A DNA stretch of 64,000 nucleotides from Nocardiopsis sp. TSRI0078 (GTDB taxonomy: Bacteria > Actinomycetota > Actinomycetes > Streptosporangiales > Streptosporangiaceae): contig NZ_LWLB01000035.1 of NCBI RefSeq assembly GCF_001905145.1, positions 310,001 to 374,000 on the forward strand. The letters are read 5' to 3'. The translations under genes and the position numbers were made by a program. The notes under the pieces were generated by a model. The model saw only the letters and a list, made by a program, of their open reading frames with translations. It made no database searches and was not told the DNA's origin. Of the stretch, positions 1 through 7,967 are shown piece by piece. Numbering within the stretch: the stretch's first letter is position 1; the number at the start of each line of letters is the position of its first letter.

Positions 1-2
1 GG

Positions 3-446
3 GCGATGCGTGCGCTGGCCGTGGGGGCCACCGCCTGCGTCAGCCGCCCCTACCGGATACCGGAACTGGCGGCCCTGCTGCGCGGCTCCCTGCCGGGCGC
101 GGACGGCGGCGGCCCCCACGGCCCCGCCTCTCCCGCCGCGCTGCGCTCGGGGGCGCTGGAGCTGGACGCCCTGGGGCACCGCCTGTTCGTGGACGGCAAC
201 CCGGTCAACCTGGCCCTGCGGGAGTTCGGGATCATGGACTTCCTGCTCAGGCACAGCGGCAGGGTGGTCAGCCGCGAGGAGCTGTGGACCGAGGTCTGGC
301 ACAAGCCGCTTCCCCCGGTCAACAACACGATCGCCGTCCACATCCGGCGCCTGCGGCACAAGCTGGGCGACTCCGAGGCCCAGCCCAGATTCATCCACAC
401 GGTCCGCGGCATCGGTTACCGCCTGGACACCGCGAACGGTTCCTGA
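3..446 (+). CDS. OmpR/PhoB-type response regulator, 3' part only
   Basis: The window opens inside this gene, so the phosphorylated aspartate of the receiver domain lies outside it. The first ~25 visible residues are the end of a receiver domain; in place of the usual Lys-Pro there is Arg-Pro (SRPYRIPEL). After a Gly/Pro-rich linker comes a winged-helix DNA-binding domain at about residues 50-142, ending in the typical VRGIGYRL wing. The ATG at position 6 is internal, not a start. pst genes follow about 400 bases later on the same strand, so a phosphate-response role is possible, but the sequence does not prove that this is PhoP. Confidence 0.85.
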   Translation, partial: AMRALAVGATACVSRPYRIPELAALLRGSLPGADGGGPHGPASPAALRSGALELDALGHRLFVDGNPVNLALREFGIMDFLLRHSGRVVSREELWTEVWHKPLPPVNNTIAVHIRRLRHKLGDSEAQPRFIHTVRGIGYRLDTANGS

Positions 447-726
447 ACCGGAGGGAGAACACGAAGGAGAAGGGCGGGCAATTATCGCCCAGGGTCTTCC
501 GGCCGACGCCGGTGAGGCCCGTTGTTCATGTTGGCGTCACCTCGCATTCCGACGAACGCCAAAGTGAACCACCGGACAATCCGCCCCGTCATATTCATTG
601 CCGGAAGACAACCACGATCCCCGCCGAGGGGACAAGCATACCCGCAGGTCATCACCGTGGGTCCGGATCACATGACAGAACCGGACGGGGCCGGAAACAC
701 GCTACCGTTATCCAATGGTTACCGCC

Positions 727-748
727 ATTCACTTCGCATTCACCCGGC
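727..748 (+). promoter_or_regulatory. PHO-box-like direct repeat upstream of pstS
   Basis: Two adjacent 11-base units, ATTCACTTCGC (727-737) and ATTCACCCGGC (738-748), match the actinobacterial PHO box pattern of 11-base repeats with a GTTCACC-like core, which PhoP binds in Streptomyces. A weaker unit may precede them at 716-726. The site is about 100 bases before pstS. The whole stretch 447-852 otherwise shows no gene. Binding by PhoP is inferred from the known consensus. Confidence 0.5.
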
Positions 749-852
749 TTATACCGGCGCGCCTCCATTTCGATGTCACCACGTCTTCCTGCGCACTTAC
801 TGTCGTTTTACGTCAGCCCCGACAGCGGTGATTCAACGAGGAGAACTACGAC

Positions 853-1977
853 ATGCGCAACGGGCGTTCCAAGCTCGCCGTCCTGGCGGCCATCCCCCTG
901 CTCGCGGCGGCGTGCAGCAGCGGCGGCGACGACGGCGGCAACGGCTCCGGTGGCGAGGGCGGCGACCTCAGCGCCTCCCTGACCGGCGCCGGGGCCAGCT
1001 TCCCCGACCCCCTCTTCCAGGACTGGATCTACACCTACTCCAACGAGGTCCAGCCCGGCGTCAGCGTCAACTACCAGAGCGTGGGCTCCGGCGCCGGCGT
1101 CGAGCAGTTCCTGGAGCAGACCGTCGACTTCGGCTCCTCCGAGCAGTACCTGTCCGAGGAGGACCTCGCCACGGCGGCCGAGAACCGCGGCTGCGAGGCG
1201 GTGCAGTTCCCCGTCGTGTTCGGCGCGGTCGTCATCGCCTTCAACAACCCCGACCTGGACGGCCTCGTCCTGGACGCCGAGACCATCGCGGGCATCTACG
1301 ACCGCGAGATCACGACCTTCGACGACCCGGCCATCGCCGATCTCAACCCGGACCTGGAGCTGCCGAGCGACGAGATCATCCCGGTGCACCGGTCCGACAG
1401 CTCCGGTACCACCTACGTGTTCTCGCACTACCTGTCCACCGAGGTCGACTCCTGGGCCGACAAGTACGGCGAGGGCAAGGAGCTCGAGTGGGCCGAGGGC
1501 CTGGTCGGCGGCCAGCAGAACGACGGCGTCGCCCAGGGCATCACCCAGAACCCGGGCGGCCTGGGCTACGTCAACCAGTCCTTCGCGCAGGAGGCGGACC
1601 TGTCCGTCGCCAGCATCGTCAACGAGGACGGCAACCCGATCGAGCCGACCCTGGACGCGACCATCGCCGCCTCCGAGGAGGCCGAGGTTCCCGACAACTT
1701 CCAGTTCGCCATCGACGACATCGGCGGCGAGGGCTACCCGATCGCCGGTTCGAACTGGATCTTCACCTACACCTGCGGCTACGAGCAGGCCAGCGCCGAC
1801 GCCATCATCGACTTCTGGACCTGGGCCCTGACCGACGAGGGTGCCCGCGAGGTGGCCGGTGACCTGGGCTACGCGCCCCTGGGCGAGGGCCTGACCGACC
1901 GTGTCATCGCCGAGCTGGAGAAGACCAACTCCCAGAACGACGCCGGCGGCGACGCCGAGGCCGACGCGGGCGAGTAG
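853..1977 (+). CDS. pstS: Phosphate ABC transporter substrate-binding lipoprotein PstS
   Basis: 374-residue phosphate-binding lipoprotein that captures phosphate outside the membrane and hands it to PstC/PstA. It has a lipoprotein signal peptide with lipobox LAAAC (residues 17-21), a Gly/Ser/Asp-rich tether, then the PstS motifs GAGASFPDPLF, SVGSGAGVEQF and RSDSSGTT, whose Ser/Gly/Arg residues contact phosphate in this family. The start has a GAGGAG ribosome site just upstream. It is first in the pstS-pstC-pstA cluster. A strong hairpin after its stop probably makes this gene more expressed than the permeases. The C-terminus ends in an acidic Asp/Glu/Ala tail. Confidence 0.96.
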   Translation: MRNGRSKLAVLAAIPLLAAACSSGGDDGGNGSGGEGGDLSASLTGAGASFPDPLFQDWIYTYSNEVQPGVSVNYQSVGSGAGVEQFLEQTVDFGSSEQYLSEEDLATAAENRGCEAVQFPVVFGAVVIAFNNPDLDGLVLDAETIAGIYDREITTFDDPAIADLNPDLELPSDEIIPVHRSDSSGTTYVFSHYLSTEVDSWADKYGEGKELEWAEGLVGGQQNDGVAQGITQNPGGLGYVNQSFAQEADLSVASIVNEDGNPIEPTLDATIAASEEAEVPDNFQFAIDDIGGEGYPIAGSNWIFTYTCGYEQASADAIIDFWTWALTDEGAREVAGDLGYAPLGEGLTDRVIAELEKTNSQNDAGGDAEADAGE

Positions 1978-1984
1978 ACGCCCC

Positions 1985-2015
1985 TGCGGGGCCGGGGAGG
2001 GTTCCCGGCCCCGCA
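1985..2015 (+). terminator. Hairpin between pstS and pstC
   Basis: Perfect 12-base inverted repeat: TGCGGGGCCGGG (1985-1996) pairs with CCCGGCCCCGCA (2004-2015) across a 7-base loop, 8 bases after the pstS stop. There is no T-run. A partial terminator or RNA-stabilising hairpin would raise PstS relative to PstC/PstA, as is common in binding-protein operons. Confidence 0.6.
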
Positions 2016-2097
2016 CGCCCTTCCCTTCGACCCCTTCCGCCCCCGCCCCGGGGCGGGACGCTCTCCACTCCCCACGAAAGCCACAGAGGAGAAGCAC

Positions 2098-3105
2098 ATG
2101 TCCACCGAGGCCCGTGAGGCCCCGCAGGCCCCCGAGGACCCCCGGCGGGGGACGCTGCGGTCCGGCAAGGGGCGTCTGGCCGACCCGATCTTCAAGTGGG
2201 TCGTCGCGGCCTGCGGCACCACCGTGCTGGTCATCCTGGCCCTGATGGTCATCCGGACCACCAGCGAGGCCTGGCCGGTCTTCGCCAAGGAGGGCTTCTT
2301 CGGCTTCCTCTTCGGGGAGACCTGGAACCCCGGCCGCTCCCGTACCGAGATCACCGGTACCTACGGCGCCTGGCCGTTCATCTACGGGACCATGGTCACC
2401 GCGGTCATCGCGATCGCCATCGCGCTGCCCCTGTCGATCATGGTCGCCGTCTACCTGACCCACCTGGCCCCGCGCCGCCTCGCCAAGCCGCTGTCCTACA
2501 CGGTCGAGCTGCTCGCGGCGGTGCCGAGCGTCATCTTCGGCCTCTGGGGCCTGCACTGGTTCCTGCCGACCGTGCTGCGCCCCTTCTTCACCTGGCTCGA
2601 GAGCATCCTGGGCTGGTTCTTCCTCTTCGAGGGCCCGGTGCGCGGCGTCGGCTACCTGCCCGCCGGAATCGTGCTGGCCATCATGATCCTGCCGATCATG
2701 ACGGCGATCATCCGCGAGGTCATCGCCGTCCAGCCGGTCGAGCAGCAGATGGCCGCCTACGCCCTGGGCTCCACCCGGTGGGAGGTCATCACCAAGGTGA
2801 TCCTGCCCGCCAGCTTCTCCGGGATCGTGGCCGCCGCCATGCTGGGCCTGGGCCGCGCCCTGGGCGAGACCATCGCCGTGCTGATGCTGATCGGCGGCTC
2901 CCAGTCCTGGGGCGCCAGCCTGTTCGGCACCGGCAGCAGCATGGCGTCGCACATCGCCGCGACCTTCGGCGAGTCCTCGCCGGAGAGCCGCATCGCCCTG
3001 ATGGCGATCGGTGTCGCCTTGTTCCTGGTCACGATGATCGTCAACATCCTGGCCCGCGTCGTCGTCTGGCGCCTGGGGCAGTTCACGGGAGACGCCGCCG
3101 TATGA
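2098..3105 (+). CDS. pstC: Phosphate ABC transporter permease PstC
   Basis: 335-residue inner-membrane permease that forms the phosphate channel with PstA. It has an N-terminal cytoplasmic tail, a first membrane segment near residues 38-55, and several more segments. The EAA-type loop (YALGSTRWEVITKVILPA, about residues 218-240) is the site where the ATPase docks. AGAGGAGAAG lies before the ATG. Its stop overlaps the pstA start as ATGA, which implies translational coupling. Confidence 0.95.
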   Translation: MSTEAREAPQAPEDPRRGTLRSGKGRLADPIFKWVVAACGTTVLVILALMVIRTTSEAWPVFAKEGFFGFLFGETWNPGRSRTEITGTYGAWPFIYGTMVTAVIAIAIALPLSIMVAVYLTHLAPRRLAKPLSYTVELLAAVPSVIFGLWGLHWFLPTVLRPFFTWLESILGWFFLFEGPVRGVGYLPAGIVLAIMILPIMTAIIREVIAVQPVEQQMAAYALGSTRWEVITKVILPASFSGIVAAAMLGLGRALGETIAVLMLIGGSQSWGASLFGTGSSMASHIAATFGESSPESRIALMAIGVALFLVTMIVNILARVVVWRLGQFTGDAAV

Positions 3106-4004
3106 GCACCGCAACCACCACTCCCCCGTCCGCACAGCACACCCCGCTGAGCCAGCGCCCGCCCGGCTCCGGCTACCGCAGGCTCAAGGACCGTTCCGCG
3201 TCGGTGCTGCTGACCGCCGCGATGGTCCTGGCGATGATCCCGCTGATCCTCATCATCTTCGAGGTCACCCGGCGCGGCATCGGCGTGGTCAGCCTGGAGT
3301 TCTTCACCGAGACCGAGCCCCCGCCGCGGCGCGAGGGCGGCGGGTACGCGGCCGGGTTCTTCGGCACGCTCTACATCATGGCGTTGTCGATCCTGATGTC
3401 GATTCCGCTCGGCATCGCCACGGCGGTCTACGTCGTGGAGTACGGGCCCAACCGCCTGACCTCGGCGATCCGCTTCTTCACCGACGTGATGACGGGTATC
3501 CCCTCGATCTTCGTCGGTCTGTTCGTGTACGGCCTGCTGGTGATCGGCTGGGGCGGCATGGGCTTCGGTACCTTCGCGGGCGCGGTGGCGATCGGGGTGA
3601 TGATGCTGCCGATCGTGACGCGGTCGGCGGAGGAGATGCTGCGGCTGGTCCCCGAGGAGATGCGCAACGCCAGCTACGGCCTGGGCGCGCGCAAGTGGCA
3701 GACCATCATGCACACGGTGCTGCCCGCGGCCGCTCCCGGCCTGGCCACCGGCTCGATGCTGGCCGTCGCCCGCGGCATCGGCGAGACCGCGCCGCTGCTG
3801 CTGACCGCGTTCGGATCCGGCCTGGTCGTGACCGCCTTCCAGGGCGAGGCGCAGGGCGCCGTGCCGATGCAGCTGTACCGGGGCGCCACGCAGCCCTTCG
3901 AGGCCGGTATCGACCGCGCCTGGGGGGCCGCCCTCTGCCTGTTCGTGCTGGTCCTGCTGTTCACCGTGCTCGCTCGGTGGATCGGCTCGCGGGGGACGCG
4001 CTGA
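3102..4004 (+). CDS. pstA: Phosphate ABC transporter permease PstA
   Basis: 300-residue partner permease of PstC. The start ATG shares bases with the pstC stop. A Pro/Gln-rich cytoplasmic N-terminus is followed by about six membrane segments and the EAA-type loop at about residues 184-207 (SYGLGARKWQTIMHTVLPA). A perfect 13-base hairpin follows the gene. The usual next gene, the ATPase pstB, is absent here; the operon ends at pstA, so the ATPase must be encoded outside this window. Confidence 0.95.
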   Translation: MSTATTTPPSAQHTPLSQRPPGSGYRRLKDRSASVLLTAAMVLAMIPLILIIFEVTRRGIGVVSLEFFTETEPPPRREGGGYAAGFFGTLYIMALSILMSIPLGIATAVYVVEYGPNRLTSAIRFFTDVMTGIPSIFVGLFVYGLLVIGWGGMGFGTFAGAVAIGVMMLPIVTRSAEEMLRLVPEEMRNASYGLGARKWQTIMHTVLPAAAPGLATGSMLAVARGIGETAPLLLTAFGSGLVVTAFQGEAQGAVPMQLYRGATQPFEAGIDRAWGAALCLFVLVLLFTVLARWIGSRGTR

Positions 4005-4028
4005 GCGTTCGTCGGGGATCGGTGCCCC

Positions 4029-4074
4029 GAAGGGGCCGCGCACCGGGGGGATCCACCGGACGCGCGGCCCCTTC
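4029..4074 (+). terminator. Terminator hairpin after pstA
   Basis: GAAGGGGCCGCGC (4029-4041) pairs perfectly with GCGCGGCCCCTTC (4062-4074), a 13-base stem with a 20-base loop, 25 bases after the pstA stop. This marks the end of the pst unit at pstA. There is no U-tract, as is common in high-GC actinobacteria. Confidence 0.65.
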
Positions 4075-4171
4075 CGCGTCCGCGGCCCCTCCCGCCGCTT
4101 CCCGAACCGGCACGTCCCCGGTAGCCTTTCGCCGAGTCCCGCACCCCCGATTCCCTGGAAACGGACAGCAG

Positions 4172-4390
4172 ATGCCCGACACCAACGAGTACGCGACGAC
4201 CTTCGCCTTCGTCGACGCCGACAGCGACGGGCGCATCTCCGCCCAGGAGTACGCCGACCTGATGCACCGTCTGGGGGACAGCTGCACCGAGGACCAGGCC
4301 CTGGGGGCGATCGCCGCCATGGACGAGGACGGCGACGGGCTGATCACCCTGGACGAGTTCACCCGGTACATGTCCGACGGCAGGGACTGA
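4172..4390 (+). CDS. EF-hand calcium-binding protein (calerythrin-like)
   Basis: 72-residue protein with two canonical 12-residue EF-hand loops, DADSDGRISAQE (residues 15-26) and DEDGDGLITLDE (51-62). Both have Asp at positions 1, 3 and 5, Gly at 6 and Glu at 12, so both should bind calcium. The length is that of a single EF-hand pair. It has no signal peptide and no other domain, which suggests a cytoplasmic calcium buffer or sensor. A separate transcript from pst is likely because a terminator lies between them. Confidence 0.88.
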   Translation: MPDTNEYATTFAFVDADSDGRISAQEYADLMHRLGDSCTEDQALGAIAAMDEDGDGLITLDEFTRYMSDGRD

Positions 4391-4449
4391 GCCCCGGCGG
4401 GACCGCCTGAGGTGCCGCCTGCGGCCGGCGCCGCGCGGCACCGGCCGCG

Positions 4450-5175
4450 TCAGCGCGGCTCGCGCGCCAGGTAGACGGTGTCGGGCACGCCCCGGGCGAC
4501 CGGGACCTCGATGACCTCCACCGACGCGAACCGCCCGCGCAACGACTCCTCGAAGGCGGGCACCGCGTTGGCGCTCCAGAAGGCCAGCACCCCGCCGGGG
4601 GTGAGCAGGCGGGTGAGCCGGTCCAGCCCCGACGCCTCGTAGAGGCGGTTGTTGTTCTCCACCACCGTCCAGTCGGGCCCGTTGTCGGTGTCCAGGCAGA
4701 TCACGTCGTAGCGGACGGGGTCGTCCGCGGAGGCGGCCTCCTCCAGCCACGCCACGATGTCGGTGTTGAGCACCCGGCAGCGCGGGTCCCGGTGCACGTA
4801 CTCGGCGGCCTCGCCCAGTTCGCCGTCGTGCCAGGCGATCACGTGGGGTTCGAGCTCCACCACGTCCACCACCGACACCCTGGAGTGGTCCAGCGCCTCA
4901 CGGGCGGAGAAGCCCACGCCCAGCCCGCCGATGAGCACGCGGGAGCGGGAGCGGCCCGCGGGGAGCGCGGCGAGGCTCGCGCGCACCATCTCGCGCTCGG
5001 ACGTCCCGTCGCGGGTGTCCATGAGGAACAGCCCGTTGCTGTAGATCTCGTAGTGCGCGCCCGACCGGCGCAGCACGAGGTCGCCGCCGGTCTCCCCGGT
5101 CACCCTGGCCAGCGTGACCGTCTCCCCCTCGGGCGCGTGGGGTTCAAGGGCGGTGTCCTGGGTTGGCTGGTCCAT
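4450..5175 (-). CDS. Spermidine-synthase-like SAM-binding protein
   Basis: 241 residues from the ATG at 5173-5175 (MDQPTQ). The fold is class I methyltransferase of the spermidine-synthase family: motif I VLIGGLGVGF, an acidic end to strand 2 (VVELEPHVIAWHD), and a catalytic-region segment CLDTDNGPDWTV. The usual polyamine-synthase signature is incomplete, so the substrate cannot be assigned; many actinobacterial members have unknown substrates. The reading frame stays open upstream of this ATG, but the added sequence is low in complexity and unlike protein. It is divergent from the DoxX-like gene. Confidence 0.7.
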   Translation of the reverse strand: MDQPTQDTALEPHAPEGETVTLARVTGETGGDLVLRRSGAHYEIYSNGLFLMDTRDGTSEREMVRASLAALPAGRSRSRVLIGGLGVGFSAREALDHSRVSVVDVVELEPHVIAWHDGELGEAAEYVHRDPRCRVLNTDIVAWLEEAASADDPVRYDVICLDTDNGPDWTVVENNNRLYEASGLDRLTRLLTPGGVLAFWSANAVPAFEESLRGRFASVEVIEVPVARGVPDTVYLAREPR

Positions 5176-5297
5176 TCCCACATTGTGCCCGCACATCCGG
5201 GCGGACGGGGCCCGGCGCGGCCCTCCTGTCCGGGGAGCGCCGCCGACCACGGGGTTACTGGAGAGTAGGCTGAGGGCCACCACGGGAGGAGTGATCC

Positions 5298-5714
5298 ATG
5301 AAGGCCCTGGGACACAAGCGCGGCGCACGGCCCGGCCGGGTGGGGAAGGCCGCCCCCTACGCACTCGGCGGCCTGTTCATGGTGTCGGGCGTGCTGCACT
5401 TCGCGGCGCCCGGGCCCTTCCAGGCGATCATGCCCCGCGGCCTCCCGGCACCGCGCGCGTGAGTCCACGGCAGCGGTGTGGCGGAGCTCGTCTGCGGAGC
5501 GGGCCTGCTGACGCGCAGGACGTGGGCCGGTCCGGCGAGCGCGGCGCTGCTGCTCGCCGTGTGGCCCGCCAACGTCCGGATGGCCCTCGACTCGGGTACG
5601 GGCAGGCTCCCGGGCCTGGCCGACAACCGGGTCCTCGCCTGGGGCCGCGTGCCGCTCCAGATCCCGTTCGTCTGGGCCGCGCTCCAGGCGCGCCGGAGCG
5701 CCGGGGACGACTGA
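5298..5714 (+). pseudogene. DoxX-family membrane protein interrupted by an in-frame TGA
   Basis: The ATG at 5298 is preceded by GGGAGGAG. The product starts with a membrane segment (PYALGGLFMVSGVLHFAAPG), reads LPAPRA, and then meets TGA at 5460-5462. The same frame continues without any gap as VHGSGVAELVCGAGLL through two more membrane segments to a stop at 5712-5714. The joined product is about 138 residues and matches the small DoxX/YphA-like membrane family, where the sequence around LPxPRA-VxxSGVAEL is continuous. A single-base nonsense change, for example from TGG or TTG, explains it. The second half could start at the GTG at 5478, but that would lack the first helix. Confidence 0.75.
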
Positions 5715-5777
5715 CCGGACGGCTCGGGGCGGGCACCCGTTTGCCCCTCCCCTCGGGGGAGCATCCACAGTGGAACC

Positions 5778-6563
5778 ATGCTTCCCATCGGCTCCTTCAG
5801 CGAGCTCACCGGCCTCTCGCACAAGGCACTGCGCCACTACCACTCCCTCGGGCTGTTGGTCCCGGCCCGCGTGGACGAGGAGACGCAGTTCCGCTGGTAC
5901 ACCGTCGACCAGATCGAACGCGCCGGACGGATCGCCACCCTGCGCCGCACGGGTATGGGCCTGGACACCGTCCGGCGCGTGGTGGACGACCCCGGGCTGG
6001 CCCCGGAGGTACTGCGCCGGCACGCCGAGGATCTGCGGCGCGAGCGCGAGGCGCAGGACCGCGCCCTGGAGGAGGCCTCAGCGGCCCTGGCGTGGGAGCC
6101 GCGGGTGCGGGTCCGGCCCAGGCCGGCGCGGACGGCGCTCACGGGGACGACCTCGGTGTCGGGCGAGGACTTCGTCCTGGACCGCGCTCTCGCCGAGGTC
6201 CGCGCCCTGGTGGAACGGCTCGCCGACGCGGCCGAGGAGCGTGGATGGAGCACCGACGGCCGGTGGTGGAAGACCCTGGAGCCGACGCCGGGAGGCGCGG
6301 CGTACCGGGTGTGCGTCCCGGTCGCGGCGGAGGAGGGACCGGCGTCCCCGCTGCCCGGGGACGTGGAGCTGAGGGAGTACGGGGAGGGGACCGAGGTCTG
6401 GCTGTCGATGCCCGGACCGGAGACCCTGGGCGGCTTCACCCTGGCGCTCTCCCACCTGCTCAGGCATGAGGTCGAGGGCATGTACGCCGACGTGGGAACC
6501 CTGCGGCAGATGGAGCACGGCACCGATGTGGAGATGTCCGTCGGGATGCGCCCGACGGAGTAG
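5778..6563 (+). CDS. MerR-family transcriptional regulator with effector domain
   Basis: 261 residues. Residues 1-70 are a MerR winged helix (IGSFSELTGLSHKALRHYH, then RWYTVDQIERAGRIATLRRTG). A short coiled dimerisation helix rich in Arg/Glu follows at about 80-110. The remaining 150 residues resemble a GyrI-like small-molecule-binding domain, ending in a Met/Glu-rich tail. Such proteins act as ligand-responsive activators. The target is unknown; the broken DoxX gene just upstream is the nearest candidate. Confidence 0.85.
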   Translation: MLPIGSFSELTGLSHKALRHYHSLGLLVPARVDEETQFRWYTVDQIERAGRIATLRRTGMGLDTVRRVVDDPGLAPEVLRRHAEDLRREREAQDRALEEASAALAWEPRVRVRPRPARTALTGTTSVSGEDFVLDRALAEVRALVERLADAAEERGWSTDGRWWKTLEPTPGGAAYRVCVPVAAEEGPASPLPGDVELREYGEGTEVWLSMPGPETLGGFTLALSHLLRHEVEGMYADVGTLRQMEHGTDVEMSVGMRPTE

Positions 6564-6575
6564 GGTTCCCCGGTT

Positions 6576-6606
6576 CACCCGTCCCCCCGCAGCCGGGGGA
6601 CGGGTG
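6576..6606. terminator. Bidirectional terminator between the MerR gene and hisG
   Basis: A 12-base perfect stem (6576-6587 with 6595-6606; core ACCCGTCCCCC / GGGGGACGGGT) and a 7-base loop lie between two convergent genes, 13 bases after the MerR stop and 34 bases past the hisG stop. Confidence 0.65.
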
Positions 6607-6639
6607 GGCGCCTCGGCACCCACCCGTCGGCCGACGCCG

Positions 6640-7500
6640 CTAAAGGCGGCAGGCGTAGATGTCGGTGACCAGGATGGCGCGGGCGCCGAGCTGCCACAGG
6701 TCGTCCATGATGCGCTGGGCGTCCTTGCGCGGCACCATCGACCGGACCGCGACCCAGCCCTCGCGGTGCAGCGGGGAGACCGTCGGCCCCTCCATGCCCG
6801 GGGTGAGCGCGACCGCCGCCTCCAGGCGCTCGGCGTGCACGTCGTAGTCCATCATCACGTAGTCGCGCGCGACCAGGACACCGCGCAGACGGCGCAGCAG
6901 CGTCTCGATCTGGGCGTCGTCCTCGGCGCCGGTGGGCCGGATGACGACCGCCTCGGAGACCAGGATCGGCTCGCCGAAGGTCTCCATGCCCGCCTGGCGC
7001 AGGGTGGTCCCGGTGGAGACCACGTCGGCGACGGCGTCGGCCACGCCGAGCTTGACGGAGCTCTCGACCGCGCCGTCCAGGTGGATGACGCGGGCGTCGA
7101 CGCCCTCCCGCTCCAGGTAGGAGCGCAGGAGCCCGTCGAAGGACGTGGCGATCCGCTTGCCGTTGAGGTCGGACACCTTCATGTCCGCGCCGCCGGGGGC
7201 GGCGAAGCGGAAGGTGGATCCGCCGAAGCCCAGCGGGAGGACCTCGTCCACGGGCGCGCCGGAGTCGAGCAGCATGTCGCGGCCGGTGATCCCGGCCTGG
7301 AGGATGCCCTCACCGACGTAGACGGCGATGTCCTTGGGGCGCAGGAAGAAGAACTCGGTGTCGTTGTCGGGGTCGACCATGACCAGGTCGCGGCTGCTCT
7401 TGCGCTGCCGGTAGCCGGCCTCGCGCAGCATCTCCACGGCGGGTTCGGAGAGCTGGCCCTTGTTGGGCACGGCGATTCTCAGCATGTCGGGCATGTTCAC
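6640..7500 (-). CDS. hisG: ATP phosphoribosyltransferase, long form
   Basis: First enzyme of histidine synthesis: joins ATP and PRPP to phosphoribosyl-ATP, in the cytoplasm. 286 residues is the length of the long form, which carries its own C-terminal regulatory domain (about residues 212-286) for histidine feedback and needs no HisZ. Motifs seen: RIAVPNKGQLSEPA at the N-terminus, the PRPP-loop region GVADAVADVVSTGTTLR at about 150-170, and the C-terminal ARAILVTDIYACRL. GTG at 7500 is used here; in-frame ATGs at 7494 and 7485 are alternatives. It follows hisE by 66 bases in one operon. Confidence 0.96.
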   Translation of the reverse strand: MNMPDMLRIAVPNKGQLSEPAVEMLREAGYRQRKSSRDLVMVDPDNDTEFFFLRPKDIAVYVGEGILQAGITGRDMLLDSGAPVDEVLPLGFGGSTFRFAAPGGADMKVSDLNGKRIATSFDGLLRSYLEREGVDARVIHLDGAVESSVKLGVADAVADVVSTGTTLRQAGMETFGEPILVSEAVVIRPTGAEDDAQIETLLRRLRGVLVARDYVMMDYDVHAERLEAAVALTPGMEGPTVSPLHREGWVAVRSMVPRKDAQRIMDDLWQLGARAILVTDIYACRL

Positions 7501-7566
7501 GGCTTTCTGTGGCTTTGGTTACGGGGACGTCCGTCAGGGGCCGGTACGCGCGGGGCGCGCGCCGAC

Positions 7567-7830
7567 CTACAGATGCTTGTAGACGTCCTCGAGGCGCAGC
7601 CCGCGCGCCAGCATCAGGACCTGGAGGTGGTAGAGGAGCTGGGAGATCTCTTCGGCTGCCTGCTCGTCCGACTCGTACTCGGCGGCCATCCAGACCTCGG
7701 CGGCCTCCTCGACGACCTTCTTGCCGATGGCATGGACACCGGCGTCGAGCTGGGCGACGGTCCCGGACCCCTCGGGGCGGGAGCGCGCCTTCTCGGACAG
7801 CTCGGCGAAGAGCTCTTCGAAGGTCTTCAT
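7567..7830 (-). CDS. hisE: Phosphoribosyl-ATP pyrophosphatase
   Basis: Second step of histidine synthesis: hydrolyses phosphoribosyl-ATP to phosphoribosyl-AMP. 87 residues, the size of a stand-alone HisE. It shows the MazG-like metal-binding pattern KKVVEEAAEVWMAA and EEISQLLYHLQVLMLARG. A GGAAAG site lies 5 bases before the ATG. It precedes hisG on the same strand, the usual hisE-hisG order of actinobacteria. Confidence 0.95.
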   Translation of the reverse strand: MKTFEELFAELSEKARSRPEGSGTVAQLDAGVHAIGKKVVEEAAEVWMAAEYESDEQAAEEISQLLYHLQVLMLARGLRLEDVYKHL

Positions 7831-7967
7831 GGTGTCTTTCCTCGACCGACAGATGCGCTACCAGCGTAGGCGGTCCGGCGTCCCGATGCCGCACCGACCC
7901 GGGGGTGTCTCAGCATGTGGTCAGCGGAATGCGCCACACCGCGCCGGGGCGTCGCGGGTCCCCGGCC

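Noticed and set aside
284..982. Long plus-strand open frames through the response regulator end and the pstS promoter region
   Set aside because: They overlap well-supported genes out of frame and have Arg/Pro/His-rich shadow composition.
808..3135. 775-codon minus-strand frame opposite pstS and pstC
   Set aside because: A mirror of strong pst genes; Gly/Asp/Gln-rich, no motifs.
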